This document shows, piece after piece, positions 55,172 through 64,000 of a stretch of DNA of 64,000 bases (positions are counted from its first letter, which is position 1; the number at the start of each line of letters is the position of its first letter). Origin of the DNA: Mastigias papua. Its lineage: Eukaryota > Cnidaria > Scyphozoa > Rhizostomeae > Mastigiidae. The translations under genes and the position numbers were made by a program. A model generated the notes under the pieces. That model saw only the letters and a list, made by a program, of their open reading frames with translations. It ran no database searches and was not told where the DNA came from. The stretch spans positions 15,606,714 to 15,670,713 of the forward strand of contig OZ025273.1 of NCBI GenBank assembly GCA_964019165.1, given 5' to 3'.

Positions 55172-56094
55172 TATAGATCTGTTCATGTTAAAGAACAAAA
55201 AGTACGTGTTATTGATAGACTATTACTCGATATATGTTGAAATATGTTTGCTACCTGATATTACGAGTCCAACACTTATAAGGTACATGAAATCTATTTT
55301 TGCTCGACACGGTATTCAAAAAATTGTCATCAGTGATAACCCTTTGGACACAGCAGAGTTCACAAGTTTCCAAAGAGAATAGGATTTTAAGCTGACTACA
55401 CCAAGTCCTTATTATCCAAAGTGTAATGGAATGGCTGAAAGAACAGTTCAAATGGTGAAGAAAACACTCAAGTAAGCATTTGCAAGCAAGGAAGATCCTT
55501 ATCATACATTGATAAGGATCCTTATCATGCTTTGCATACTACCCCACTTTCCAATGATCCAATGTCCCCTGCAGCAAAACGTATGGGAAGAGATATACGT
55601 ACAACATTGCCAAAAGTAAGAACAGCAAGAAATTTAGCAGATACACATAACTTTGAGTATGCTATGAAATACTATAACCAGAAATATAAAAACTTACCAG
55701 AATTAAACATGGGTGATACTGTTCGTTTGAGACAAAAGACTTATCCAAGGAAGTTACGGGACACAAAAGGTTCTGTTGTTGCCAAGTTACAAGAACCAAG
55801 ATCTTACAAGATTGAAACAGAGGCAGGAAAGGTTTATAGACATAACCGTAGAGATATCTTGGAGACAAATTAAACGTTCAACAAAGATTCCCAAGTTCCA
55901 GACAGTGCTGTAGAGACTTCAAGCGATGATACACCAAGCGTGAAAGAATGCAGTGACACAAGTGTGAAAGAAAATGATGACAAAAGTGCACCTCAAGTTC
56001 CTAGACCACCTCCGGAGGAATCAAAGCTAAGTCACTACAGAAATCGTTATGGATGATTAATAAAACCTCGACAAAAATATGGTACTGAATTGTA
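55172..56094 (+). pseudogene. Gypsy 1 integrase core, C-terminal domain and tail
   Basis: KYVLLIDYYSIYVEICLLPD, VISDNPLDTAEF (second Asp; the normally following Gly/Pro region is changed) and KCNGMAERTVQMVKKTLK (Glu) form the core, with stops at 55381 and 55473. A direct duplication of CCTTATCAT around 55500-55530 breaks the frame. 55532-55873 continues with LSNDPMSPAAKRMGRDIRTT and the DNA-binding tail MGDTVRLRQKTYPRKLRD, ending with RHNRRDILETN. An acidic, Pro-rich tail runs to 56094. Confidence 0.8.
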
Positions 56095-57040
56095 AACGCT
56101 AAAATAATTGAGGTTTTCTAATTCTAGAGAAAGAAGGGTGTTATGAGTAGATGTTGTTGTTGTTGTGCAAGGGAGTAGTCAGAACATGCTACTTTTATAA
56201 GTTGACTTAGACACGTGTTTTTTTGTGTGATCTTTCTGCATATCATTGGAGTATTTTGGAGACATGATAGATCACATAACAGTTTCTAGCCTGGAAAATC
56301 GATGAAGTGAGAAATAATAGCTTAATATCTGCTTTTCTATTTGAAACCAAAACTATCTATATACAAATTCAAGAGACAGCAGCAGAGGAACAGACAAAAA
56401 CATTGTCTTTCTTGATTAACGCTTACTACCAGCCTGTTTTAATAATAATTATGACTTCCTTTCATTTACAGCTTCACTGTACCCACTTGCATTTGTATTC
56501 TGAGGATTTCTGTAGCTACTTTGGTAGAATAAATTCTGATCAACAGGACTCATGCTAGGTTGCTGCAATGCCTGTGGCAGTAAGATAAATGAACTGATGA
56601 ATTCCAACAGCAAAGATGGGAATGCCATTACTATTTGCCATTTTGGCAACCAAGAAGTAGGAACCTTCTGTTATGGAGATCTTTCCAAAGCAGAAAATTG
56701 CCAACAAATAATTGAGGTTTCTCAAAATAAAGTCAACAGTAAATTCAAAGAAGTAATTGCCCAACGATCTACTCTCTTTGATGCAAATAACCAGGTGAAG
56801 CACTAAAGGGTGAATGAACTGGAGTTCATTGACAAGTGGAAAGTCAATCTTGAAAAATTGCTGTTAATGGTGCACACAGCCCATTCAATACTTATTTCAA
56901 ATGTACTGTCATGAGAGACTACAAACTCTAAGTAACAGTTTGCCAGCTGATATTTTACATAATCTATAGGACACCCTACTAATATACTGTTGAGTCATGC
57001 TGCTAAGATAATCCTTAGAGTCACCTGTTAGTGTTAGTCA
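56095..57040. other. Gypsy 1 LTR start and unassigned DNA
   Basis: A purine run then TGTTATGAGTAGATG at 56139 marks the LTR start, followed by a TTG microsatellite. Open frames on both strands at 56449-56806 mirror each other and show no motif I recognise. The boundary with Gypsy 3 is not visible. Confidence 0.45.
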
Positions 57041-57251
57041 GTTAAGAATTGTACGATGTTTTGTTGGCATTTTATGCTGAAGTTGATTGTATCAAGTCGA
57101 AATTCGTACTTTTCTTGAACCAATACTTGAGTCCCAAACACTGCGTATCTGCAGATGTAACAGGAATAAATGGCGCAGTCAATAGGATTTTTCTTGGCGA
57201 AATACTACGAAGTTTTAGGTTTCACACTGATTAGTCAAGATTCCTTTCACT

Positions 57252-58345
57252 ATGGTTGAATTGAAGGATTTAGTTAGCCTATTTCAAGACCAGATATCAT
57301 TACAACAACAGCAAATGCAGTTGTTAATAAACAAAAGAAAAGTGGGCAAGAAACTATTCCACTTACTTATACAGAAAGTATCGGTAAGTGGCTCAAATGT
57401 TTCTACTTTACCATCTATTACTGCAAACACAACTCCCAATTTCACACCATTTGACTCAACTTCAGAGTTATGGATGGACTACTGGTCAAGATTTTGTACC
57501 TTCGTAGGAGAGTTTTCGGTTTTTGAGGATAGACAGGCACAAGTTTCTCTTACGAATCAATCGCCTTCAGTTTATAAGCTCCTTGCTAACCTTGCTAGTC
57601 AAGAAACACCGCCAAAGGGCATTAATGAACTTACAATTGAGGAAATTTTGACATTTATGAAGGATCAATTCAATCCAAGACAATTTGCAGTAAGGAAATT
57701 TTTAGATTTTGGAGTAGCATAGAAAGAAACCCAGGGGAATCAATATAAGAACTTGCCACTTGAATTCGTGCAGACGCAGCTACTTGTGATTTCACTTCCA
57801 TAAAAAATCCGCAGGATGAAGCTCTGCTTACATGTTTTATGTGCTCAGTACTTGATTAAGCCGGTCTTAAAGCCCTGTTTAAGGTAAGAGACGATGAACT
57901 CAACTTCAACAAGGCTATTGATATTGCTATCCAAACAGAAGATGCTCCTAAAGTTGCTAGGGAGACAGTACATTGATCTACAGCTCAATCTGTACAACAA
58001 GTGAAAAATAGGCCTATTGCTGTGCCTACACAGCAGTGAGATAAACCCCAGTTACAAGGTGTTCAACCTTGAAACATTGTTTGCTATCACTGTGGAGGTA
58101 ATAATCATCATGCTCAGAAGTGCAATTTTAAAGATTTAACCTGGAATTTCTGCAAAATAAAGGGACATTTTGAGAAGTTGTGCAGAAAGAAACGAGCAGC
58201 ACAAAAGACAAGTCATTTTGTAAAAAGGATCAATTTGGTGCATTCTGTATTAGTACATGAAGAAATCGTACTAAAACTTGAAGTTTCACTTAACATTCAA
58301 GGTAATGAATGCCTTATGGAACTTGATACTGCCACAACTGGTAAT
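57252..58345 (+). pseudogene. Gypsy 3 gag and start of protease
   Basis: From ATG 57252 the open frame to 57722 holds Gln-rich text then TPFDSTSELWMDYWSRFCTF and VYKLLANLASQETPPKGINE, the capsid region of this Gypsy group. 57722-58070 is decayed. In another frame near 58075-58190 CYHCGGNNHHAQKC and CKIKGHFEKLC are two zinc knuckles. 58178-58345 then gives VLKLEVSLNIQGNECLMELD and DTATTGN; the usual D-T-G is D-T-A, a catalytic-loop change. DIRS interrupts here. Confidence 0.8.
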
Positions 58346-58410
58346 TCTACCTCCTCATTTGCATATTTGAGATCCTGTGAGATAGCGCATGCGTAGTGAA
58401 TGTCATCTTG
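58342..58410 (+). repeat. DIRS left terminal inverted repeat
   Basis: Inverted match to the right terminal repeat (62931-62998) and to the left half of the internal complementary region. Confidence 0.85.
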
Positions 58411-58563
58411 CGTAGCGTTTTGTGAATGATAGTCCAAGTGTTAAATAGCGGAAAGAAAATCAACTACAGAAGCTATTTTCTGGCTGAAAACATCTTGCAG
58501 AAGCGACAAAAATGGTGGTTCTTAGTTGAGTCATAGCTGGAGCAAGGAGTCCAATACCTGAAG

Positions 58564-59805
58564 ATGATTGACGACCATGAGGAGAGCCAGGACGAAGGGT
58601 TTGCTAAAATGCCAAAAAATGCCAACAATGCATATACCAAAGAATCCCGAAAGGGGAAAATTCCTTTGGAAAAAGTTTCCCGAAAGGGAAAAGGACCAGA
58701 CAGAAGTTGTAAGGTGGGAGAAGCTCCCTCGAGCCTTAAGGAAAAACGTCAGCAGCATGGCCTAAACGGCTTGGTGCCAAAGCCAGGTCTACATGATGAG
58801 GCGGACAGAACAACTCTAGCCGATGATGTTGAAGATATCAAACATCAGGTAGCCAGAATAATTGGATCGTTAGCTAACATCACCCCAGTCATAGCTGAAA
58901 TAAAAAATGCATATGATACTTATAATGATGAAGCAGTGGCACATATGTCAGAAAGTGACATTGAATCCATCGCTAAAGAAAGCGAGGAAGCTGAGGATGA
59001 AGATGTCTACGAGCCGCCATGGAAAAAATGTAAACAAGGACTCAAAGGAGTTCTAGCTGGCATGGCAAAAGTTGTAAATAAGCTGCTGCATAACCGAGAG
59101 AATCTTAATGAAGACCTTTCCGTATTGCTCACAGACCTGCTATACAAGGGGGCGAGTAAAGAATCTCGCGACGAGCTGATTGAAACATACCCAACCCCGG
59201 GAAAGTGCCAACACCTTGAAGTCGTTCGAGTCGATCCTGAAATATTTAATAGTGTGCGGAAAGACATCAAAACAGATGACGTGATGCTTCAAAAAGCACA
59301 GAAGCCACTATCAAAAGGAATCACAGCAGTGGCCAAAGGGCTAACTGACCTCATGAATGCTAGTGAAGCCGACGATAAGGCAATTTCAGAGAATGTAATG
59401 ACTAGTACAATGCAGGTGCCGTCAGATAGTTTGTCATTGTTAAGTGATGCCTCGCATGAAATAGATTTACGGAGGCGAGCCCTGTTTAAATCAGATATGA
59501 AATCTGAATACCGATTGCTATGTAGTGATCAACATCCTGTCAAAGATCTTTTACTTGGGACCAAACTAGGAAAGTCGGTAAAGGACTTGACAGAAGCTAG
59601 CAAGGTTACATCCAAGATAACATCTAGATACACCAGCTACAAGAGTTATACCTCTACTAGCAGTCAACATGCAAGACCTGAGAATAAAAGGACTTGTCCT
59701 TTTTTAGGCCGGGGCAAAGGCTATGCAGGAAGGCACAAAAGTGCATACATGGGGTACAGAAATGCACTCCAGAAAACTCTCTCCCAGTATCAGCCTCGCA
59801 AGTAA
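58564..59805 (+). CDS. DIRS gag-like protein
   Basis: A complete 413-codon frame from ATG 58564. A basic N-terminal third (KGKIPLEKVSRKGKGPDRS) precedes an acidic segment (KESEEAEDEDVYEPPWKKCK) and a helical middle (LLHNRENLNEDLSVLLTDLL). The C-terminus is Ser/Thr- then Arg/Lys-rich (KVTSKITSRYTSYKSYTSTS, RGKGYAGRHK). No zinc knuckle is seen. Position before RT and composition match DIRS ORF1, which is thought to coat the RNA. Confidence 0.8.
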   Translation: MIDDHEESQDEGFAKMPKNANNAYTKESRKGKIPLEKVSRKGKGPDRSCKVGEAPSSLKEKRQQHGLNGLVPKPGLHDEADRTTLADDVEDIKHQVARIIGSLANITPVIAEIKNAYDTYNDEAVAHMSESDIESIAKESEEAEDEDVYEPPWKKCKQGLKGVLAGMAKVVNKLLHNRENLNEDLSVLLTDLLYKGASKESRDELIETYPTPGKCQHLEVVRVDPEIFNSVRKDIKTDDVMLQKAQKPLSKGITAVAKGLTDLMNASEADDKAISENVMTSTMQVPSDSLSLLSDASHEIDLRRRALFKSDMKSEYRLLCSDQHPVKDLLLGTKLGKSVKDLTEASKVTSKITSRYTSYKSYTSTSSQHARPENKRTCPFLGRGKGYAGRHKSAYMGYRNALQKTLSQYQPRK

Positions 59806-59939
59806 ATGCCACTCCAAAGATAATTTTTCCGTATATTAAGGTAAGCAACAATTTCCTCAGACAAAACAATCCTCGATATTGTTAGGGGCTATAAAATTGA
59901 CTTCATGCTACCCCCTGTAGCGACCTCAGTACGACAGCC

Positions 59940-61823
59940 ACTTTTTACACAAATTAAAGAGAAAGCTCTTCAGAAAGTAATAGAGGACTTTTGGAAAAGC
60001 AAGTAATTGAAAGGTCTACGCATGAACCAGGGGAATTCATATCACCAGTTTTTCTACATCCCAAGAAGAATGGAAAGTTACGACTTATATTGAATCTTAA
60101 AAAATTGAATGAAAATATTCCTCCAATTCACTTTAAAATGGACACAATCCAGTCTTGCATAAATCTAATGAAGAAAAACTGTTTTATGGCATCTCGTGAT
60201 CTAGTAGATGCCTATTATGCAGTATCAATGCACCCCACCTCGCAAAAGTACCTAAAATTTCAGGTGGGTACACAGTTATATAAATACATAGCTCTGCCCA
60301 ATGGTCTCTGCTCTGCACCCAGAATTTTTACTAAACTCATGAAACCAGTGTATTCTGCTTTGCGAGCTAGAGGACTCATTTCAAGTGGTTACCTGGATGA
60401 CAGTTTTCTTTTAGGAATGTCATATGAACAATGCAAAATGAATGTAAATAAAACTTCCAAGTTATTTCAAGATTTGGGGTTCTACATTTCAGATGAAAAA
60501 TCTATAACTCAGCCAACCCAGATTATAGAGCATTTGGGTTTTATCCTGAACTCTGTCGATATGACAGTCAGCTTAAACAGTTCAAAAATTGCGACCATTA
60601 AATCGCTTTGTACAGCTATTTTGAAAAAGAATATGTTTGAAATCAGAGAGGCAGCACAGCTTATAGGTACTCTGGTGTCATGCTCTGTTGGAGTGGAATT
60701 TGCCCCCCTTTTCTACAAACAACTCGAAATCGAAAAGATTGTGGCTTTAAAACAAAGGAAAGGAAATTTTGATGCATATATGCATTTTTCTCCTTTAGCC
60801 ATTAATGACATACAATGGTGGCTTGGAAACTCCCAAAAATTTATTAAGAAAGTTTACCACAATAACCCTGACTTCACCCTCACAACTGATGCTTCACTAG
60901 CTGGGTGGGGTGCACATAGACAAGACTATGGATGTACAGGTGGCAGATGGCTTGACAATGAAAAAACCAGACACATCAACTGTCTTGAATGTGAGGCCGC
61001 AAAATTAGGCCTACAATCCCTGTGTAAGGATGAAACTAATACTCACATACATATACAACTAGAAAATGTTACTGCGGTAGCCTTTATTAATAATATGGGA
61101 GGCACTCGTTTACTAGCCTGCAACAAAGTAGCACGTGAAATATGGCTGTGGTGCATCCCAAAGAACATATGGCTCAATGCTACACACATCCCTGGGATAA
61201 AAAATGAAGCAGCTGATAGGTTGAGCAGAAAATTTAGTGATAGAAAAGAATGGCAACTTAATCCCTTTGTTTTCAAACAACTAATCCAACTATGGAAAAA
61301 ACCAAAAATAGACCTTTTTGCTTCTCGAAACAACTATCAGTTTAAACCTTTTGTCTCTTGGCGTGCTGACCCTGAAGCATTAGCAATTGATGCCTTTTGT
61401 CTAAGTTGGAAAAATAGGTTTGTTTAGTTGTTTCCACCATTTAGCACGTTATCAAAAGTACTGCAAAAGCTTCAGGAAGATCAAGCTCAAGGCATACTCA
61501 TAGCACCATTGTCGAAGACTCAAACTTGGTTCCCAAAGATGCTACATATGCTGATAGCACAACCTGTATTACTCCCCAAAGACAAGAGTTTGTTGCAGTT
61601 GCCCCACAACAGGACAGTGACTCATCCACTGTGGCCAAAGTTAAGACTGATGGCATGCTTCTTATCAGGGGACGACTTGAAAAGCAAGAAATTTCAGGGA
61701 GAGCTTGTGAAATTATCTTATCATCATGGAGAAAAGGAACCACAAAGCAATACAGAGTTTATTTGGATAAGTGGACAAGACATGCTTCACAGAGAAATCA
61801 AGATCCCAATACACCAACTGTAG
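59940..61823 (+). pseudogene. DIRS reverse transcriptase and RNase H
   Basis: The RT frame is open at 59991-61427, but its first codon is TTG. Upstream text (QIKEKALQKVIEDF, other frame) shows the protein begins earlier, with a slip near 59985 in a T run. RT: SPVFLHPKKNGKLRLILNLK, ASRDLVDAYYAVSMHP (Asp) and SSGYLDDSFLLG (Y-L-D-D). RNase H: LTTDASLAGWGAH, CLECEAAKLGL, FINNMGGTRLL and GIKNEAADRLSR. A stop at 61425 interrupts, then the same frame continues with LFPPFSTLSKVLQKLQEDQA to 61823. That part overlaps the recombinase frame by about 300 bases, a known DIRS arrangement. Confidence 0.9.
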
Positions 61824-62638
61824 CCAATATTATTGATTTTCTAACAGACCTATACGATTCTGGAATGAGCTATTCAGCCATAAACACTGCTCGATCAGCA
61901 CTATCTGCAGCTGTTGAACTGTCAGATAGTACCCTAAGCATTGGAGAACACCCTTTAATTCGGAGATTTGTGAGAGGAACGGATCAAAGCAGACCACCCA
62001 TTCCAAGATATAATTCAACGTGGGATATTTGCAAGGTATTAGATCTACTTAAGATCTGGAGTCCTTCGTCAGACTTAAATTTAAAGTTACTGACTCTCAA
62101 GCTAGTTATGTTCTGCTTGCTAGTTACTGGACAAAGGTGTCAATCAATCCACCTGATGGACCTAAAACATGTCTCCAAAACAGAATCGTCTTACATATTC
62201 TATCTAGAAGACCACAGTAAACAATCTAAGCCAGGAAAGCGAAACCCAGAAATAGTGCTACGTGTATTTCCAGCAGACAAGAGACTTTGTGTAATGACTT
62301 GCCTTGATGCTTATATTGCAAAAACCGAACCTGTTCGGAATACACAGAACACAAGTCTGTTCCTTAGCTACACTAAACCTTACCATCCCGTCACAAAAAA
62401 CACTCTTTCTAGATGGGTCAAATATGTAATGGAAAAATCAGGCATAGATATCAACACGGTTAGACCTCATAGCACCAGATCAGCATCTACTTCTGCAGCG
62501 CTTAGAAGTGGAGTGCCATTAGACATCATAATGAAGGTTGCTGGATGGTCAACAGAGTGTACTTTTGCTAGATTCTACAATAAGGAGGTTCATACAGACA
62601 CTGACTATGGTAACTCAGTCTTAAGTTGTGCACGGTAA
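61526..62638 (+). CDS. DIRS tyrosine recombinase
   Basis: Integrates circular element DNA. The open frame is 370 codons; the first codon shown is TTG, so the true start is uncertain, and the downstream ATG in IRGRLEK territory (about 61650) is an alternative. An N-terminal core-binding region (ACEIILSSWRKGTTKQYRVY) precedes the catalytic domain: VTGQRCQSIHLMDL (Arg), VRPHSTRSASTSAAL (His-x-x-Arg), VAGWSTECTFARFYNKEV (Trp position and Tyr nucleophile). All expected catalytic residues are visible and there is no stop. Confidence 0.9.
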   Translation: MVPKDATYADSTTCITPQRQEFVAVAPQQDSDSSTVAKVKTDGMLLIRGRLEKQEISGRACEIILSSWRKGTTKQYRVYLDKWTRHASQRNQDPNTPTVANIIDFLTDLYDSGMSYSAINTARSALSAAVELSDSTLSIGEHPLIRRFVRGTDQSRPPIPRYNSTWDICKVLDLLKIWSPSSDLNLKLLTLKLVMFCLLVTGQRCQSIHLMDLKHVSKTESSYIFYLEDHSKQSKPGKRNPEIVLRVFPADKRLCVMTCLDAYIAKTEPVRNTQNTSLFLSYTKPYHPVTKNTLSRWVKYVMEKSGIDINTVRPHSTRSASTSAALRSGVPLDIIMKVAGWSTECTFARFYNKEVHTDTDYGNSVLSCAR

Positions 62639-62740
62639 ATTATTTTCTGTGTTAGCTATTGATCATATTATTAGTTCTGGTTGTAAACAAATGGTTTACT
62701 CTTGGAGGGACTGAAACACATCGGCCCACAAAGCTTTGAA

Positions 62741-62865
62741 GTCTCACGGGATCTCGAATATGCAAATGAGGAGGTAGAATTAAAAAAGTAAACGAGGCTT
62801 ACCTGTAAGGTGAAGTGTGATTGGAAGTCTACCTCCTCATTGTTGCACAGAGAGATCATGTGCCC
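62741..62865 (+). repeat. DIRS internal complementary region
   Basis: Complementary to the junction of left and right ends, serving as template for end completion in the DIRS replication model. Confidence 0.85.
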
Positions 62866-62930
62866 TCCCTAAGTAGTCTGCTCGTTACCCACCCCTATTT
62901 TGGCTAGTCATGGGCCTCATGTTTCAAAGG

Positions 62931-63040
62931 ATGACATTCACTACGCATGCGCTATCTCACGTGATCTCTCTATGCAACAATGAGGAGGTAGAATTCCAAT
63001 CAAACTTCACCTTACAGGTAAGCCTCGTTTAATTTTTTAC
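62931..63040 (-). repeat. DIRS right terminal inverted repeat
   Basis: Starts GACATTCACTACGCATGCGC, passes TGAGGAGGTAGAATTCCAAT and ends near TTAATTTTTT. Confidence 0.85.
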
Positions 63041-64000
63041 TTTTCTGTCACGTATGTACTGGGAAAAGATGGGTTGCCTTCCACTTGATGAGCCAGCATA
63101 GAAATATGAATCAGCTAGTCAACATGGAGTACCTGTCATGGGCTTTTCAACACAATATTCATTTTATTGTCTCTGATGTGCCTGATTTAAATCTCTTAGG
63201 CCATACTGCTACAAAAGGAATGGGAATTTCTGTAGATAAATTACTCAACGCCACTCAACCCTGCAATGCAGTTTTCAGTCACCTGAAGGCTGATACACAA
63301 TTAAGAGACAAATGCAGATTACTTTGCAACCAGTGTCCTGATCTGTTGAAATACGAACTTGGATGTTTGACAGACTGCAACCTTGATATCAAATTTAAAG
63401 AGAACTCTCAACCGATTGTCTGCAAAGCTTGACCAGTTCCAATTGCACTTGAAGAGGACTTAGAGCAAGCTTACCAAGATGGCATTGCAAAAGGGGTCTG
63501 GGAACCTACAGATTTTACTGATTATGGCACTTCTGTGGTTCCAGTGCGAAAAGCTTTACTTCCAGGACAAACCAAAGGCAAGATCCGAGTTTGCGGTGAT
63601 TACTATGTGACAGTCAATTCCCAGTGGGAAGACCCTCTTCCTCTCCCAGAGGATTTACTACAAGCTGGGAGGTGGATATGGGTTTACAAAAATTGACCTC
63701 GCAGATGCATACAATCAGATTAAATTGTCAGAGAGAAGTGCTCAACGGCTAGCTCTCAGTACTCATAAAGGTGTTTTACTACAAAAACGCTTGCCATTTG
63801 GGATCAAATCAACTCCGGGCTACTTCCAGATCATAATTGATCAATTGACGAAGGATTTGGCTGTCGTAGCAGCTTACCTGGACGACATTCTACTTAGTGG
63901 AAAAGATGCAAAGGACCATCTTCAAAATCTCACGGGAATTTTACAAGGTTTAAATGATAGAGGTATATGATGCCGCCTAGGGAAATGTGAATTTGCAAAA
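63041..64000 (+). pseudogene. Gypsy 3 protease remainder and RT (partial, runs off window)
   Basis: The protease text resumes with FLSR. 63085-63432 contains FIVSDVPDLNLLGHTATKGM (protease end) and the RT linker LRDKCRLLCNQCPDLLKYEL. After a stop at 63430 it reads VPIALEEDLEQAYQDGIAKG and GKIRVCGDYYVTVN. A shift near 63650 leads to ADAYNQIKLSERSAQRLAL and LLQKRLPFGIKSTPGYFQII, then AAYLDDILLSGKDAKDHLQ (Y-L-D-D intact). A stop at 63968 lies near the window end. The frame is old but recognisable. Confidence 0.85.

Larger units (their letters stand above)
48826..56300 (+). mobile_element. Gypsy 1: Ty3/Gypsy 3' part, fused to BEL, split by two insertions
   Basis: RT fragment, RNase H, integrase and the start of a 3' LTR lie in order on plus. 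Gypsy 2 (49880-54585) and an unclassified insert (about 54733-55171) interrupt it. The 3' LTR starts at 56139 with TGTTATGAGTAGATG after the purine run AGAGAAAGAAGGG; its end is not determined (56300 is arbitrary). The 5' half is missing, replaced by BEL sequence. Confidence 0.8.
58342..63040 (+). mobile_element. DIRS tyrosine-recombinase retrotransposon, near intact
   Basis: The left end TTCTACCTCCTCATT and the right end (reverse complement of AATGAGGAGGTAGAA) form inverted ends. The left extends through GATAGCGCATGCGTAGTGAA, shared with the right side. At 62741-62865 lies an internal region complementary to both ends joined together (left part CAAATGAGGAGGTAGAATT, right part TCTACCTCCTCATTGTTGCA). 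This split architecture defines DIRS elements. Gag, RT/RNase H and tyrosine recombinase all lie in order on plus. There is no target duplication, as expected. Confidence 0.95.
57040..64000 (+). mobile_element. Gypsy 3: Ty3/Gypsy (K02A2.6-like), split by DIRS, runs off the window
   Basis: Gag, zinc knuckles and protease start lie left of the DIRS element; protease remainder and RT lie to the right. The frame matches at the breakpoint (DTATTGN to 58345, then FLSR from 63041). The 5' LTR is not resolved. It continues beyond 64000. Confidence 0.85.

Noticed and set aside
48826..56138. Possible retroviral envelope gene in Gypsy 1
   Set aside because: After the integrase there is only an acidic, Pro-rich tail and then the LTR; no signal peptide or membrane segment.
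56449..56806. Mirror-image open frames on both strands
   Set aside because: Neither shows a recognisable domain; at least one must be a shadow, so none is called as a gene.

Overview
The window is a densely nested graveyard of eukaryotic mobile elements. I see no host gene, rRNA, tRNA or CRISPR array that I can support. The mixture (Polinton/adintovirus-like DNA, CR1/L2-type LINE, BEL/Pao, Ty3/Gypsy, Ty1/Copia, DIRS, Penelope-like, PIF/Harbinger, hAT, mariner-like and an integrase-type DNA transposon carrying a HECT gene) and the AT-rich base composition suggest an animal, probably an aquatic invertebrate such as a cnidarian, sponge or mollusc. I cannot name the species.

Layout. 1-1.6 kb: non-coding DNA with a CCTGGAAAA-type repeat. 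1.6-16.4 kb: a decayed Polinton read on the minus strand. In its own 5'-to-3' order it carries an ankyrin ORF, packaging ATPase, zinc-ribbon proteins (one joined to a PLA2-like segment), retroviral-type integrase, protein-primed-type DNA polymerase B, an unrecognised ORF, penton-like, small basic and major capsid-like proteins. A LINE of about 4.6 kb cuts it at 3.9-8.6 kb. 16.6-21.2 kb: a DNA transposon with about 260-bp inverted ends, a DDE integrase-like gene on plus and a HECT ubiquitin ligase on minus. 21.2-26.3 kb: repeated AT-rich spacers, a zinc-binding pseudogene and several minus-strand ankyrin-repeat fragments, interrupted by a 1.06-kb mariner-like element with long inverted ends.

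26.6-29.1 kb: a Penelope-like GIY-YIG fragment and a Gypsy 3' half, both on minus. 29.9-56.1 kb: a deep nest. A BEL/Pao element is split in its RT by a PIF/Harbinger transposon (31655-48654). The Harbinger contains an hAT in its transposase (32984-34388) and Copia A (35509-47310). Copia A contains Copia B (38052-42683) and a second hAT (43261-46089). To the right the BEL RT runs straight into a Gypsy element (Gypsy 1), which is split by a very young Gypsy 2 (49880-54585, minus) and by an unclassified insert. 57-64 kb: Gypsy 3, whose protease is interrupted by an almost intact DIRS element (58342-63040).

Target-site duplications or matching coding breakpoints support most of the insertions, so the order of events can be read directly. 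Nearly all coding regions carry stops or frameshifts. The most open ones are DIRS, Copia B and the LINE ORF1. The highest-interest items are the HECT-carrying transposon, the ankyrin loci beside the Polinton, the BEL/Gypsy junction, and the Copia element whose reading frame begins inside its LTR and runs through its primer-binding site.
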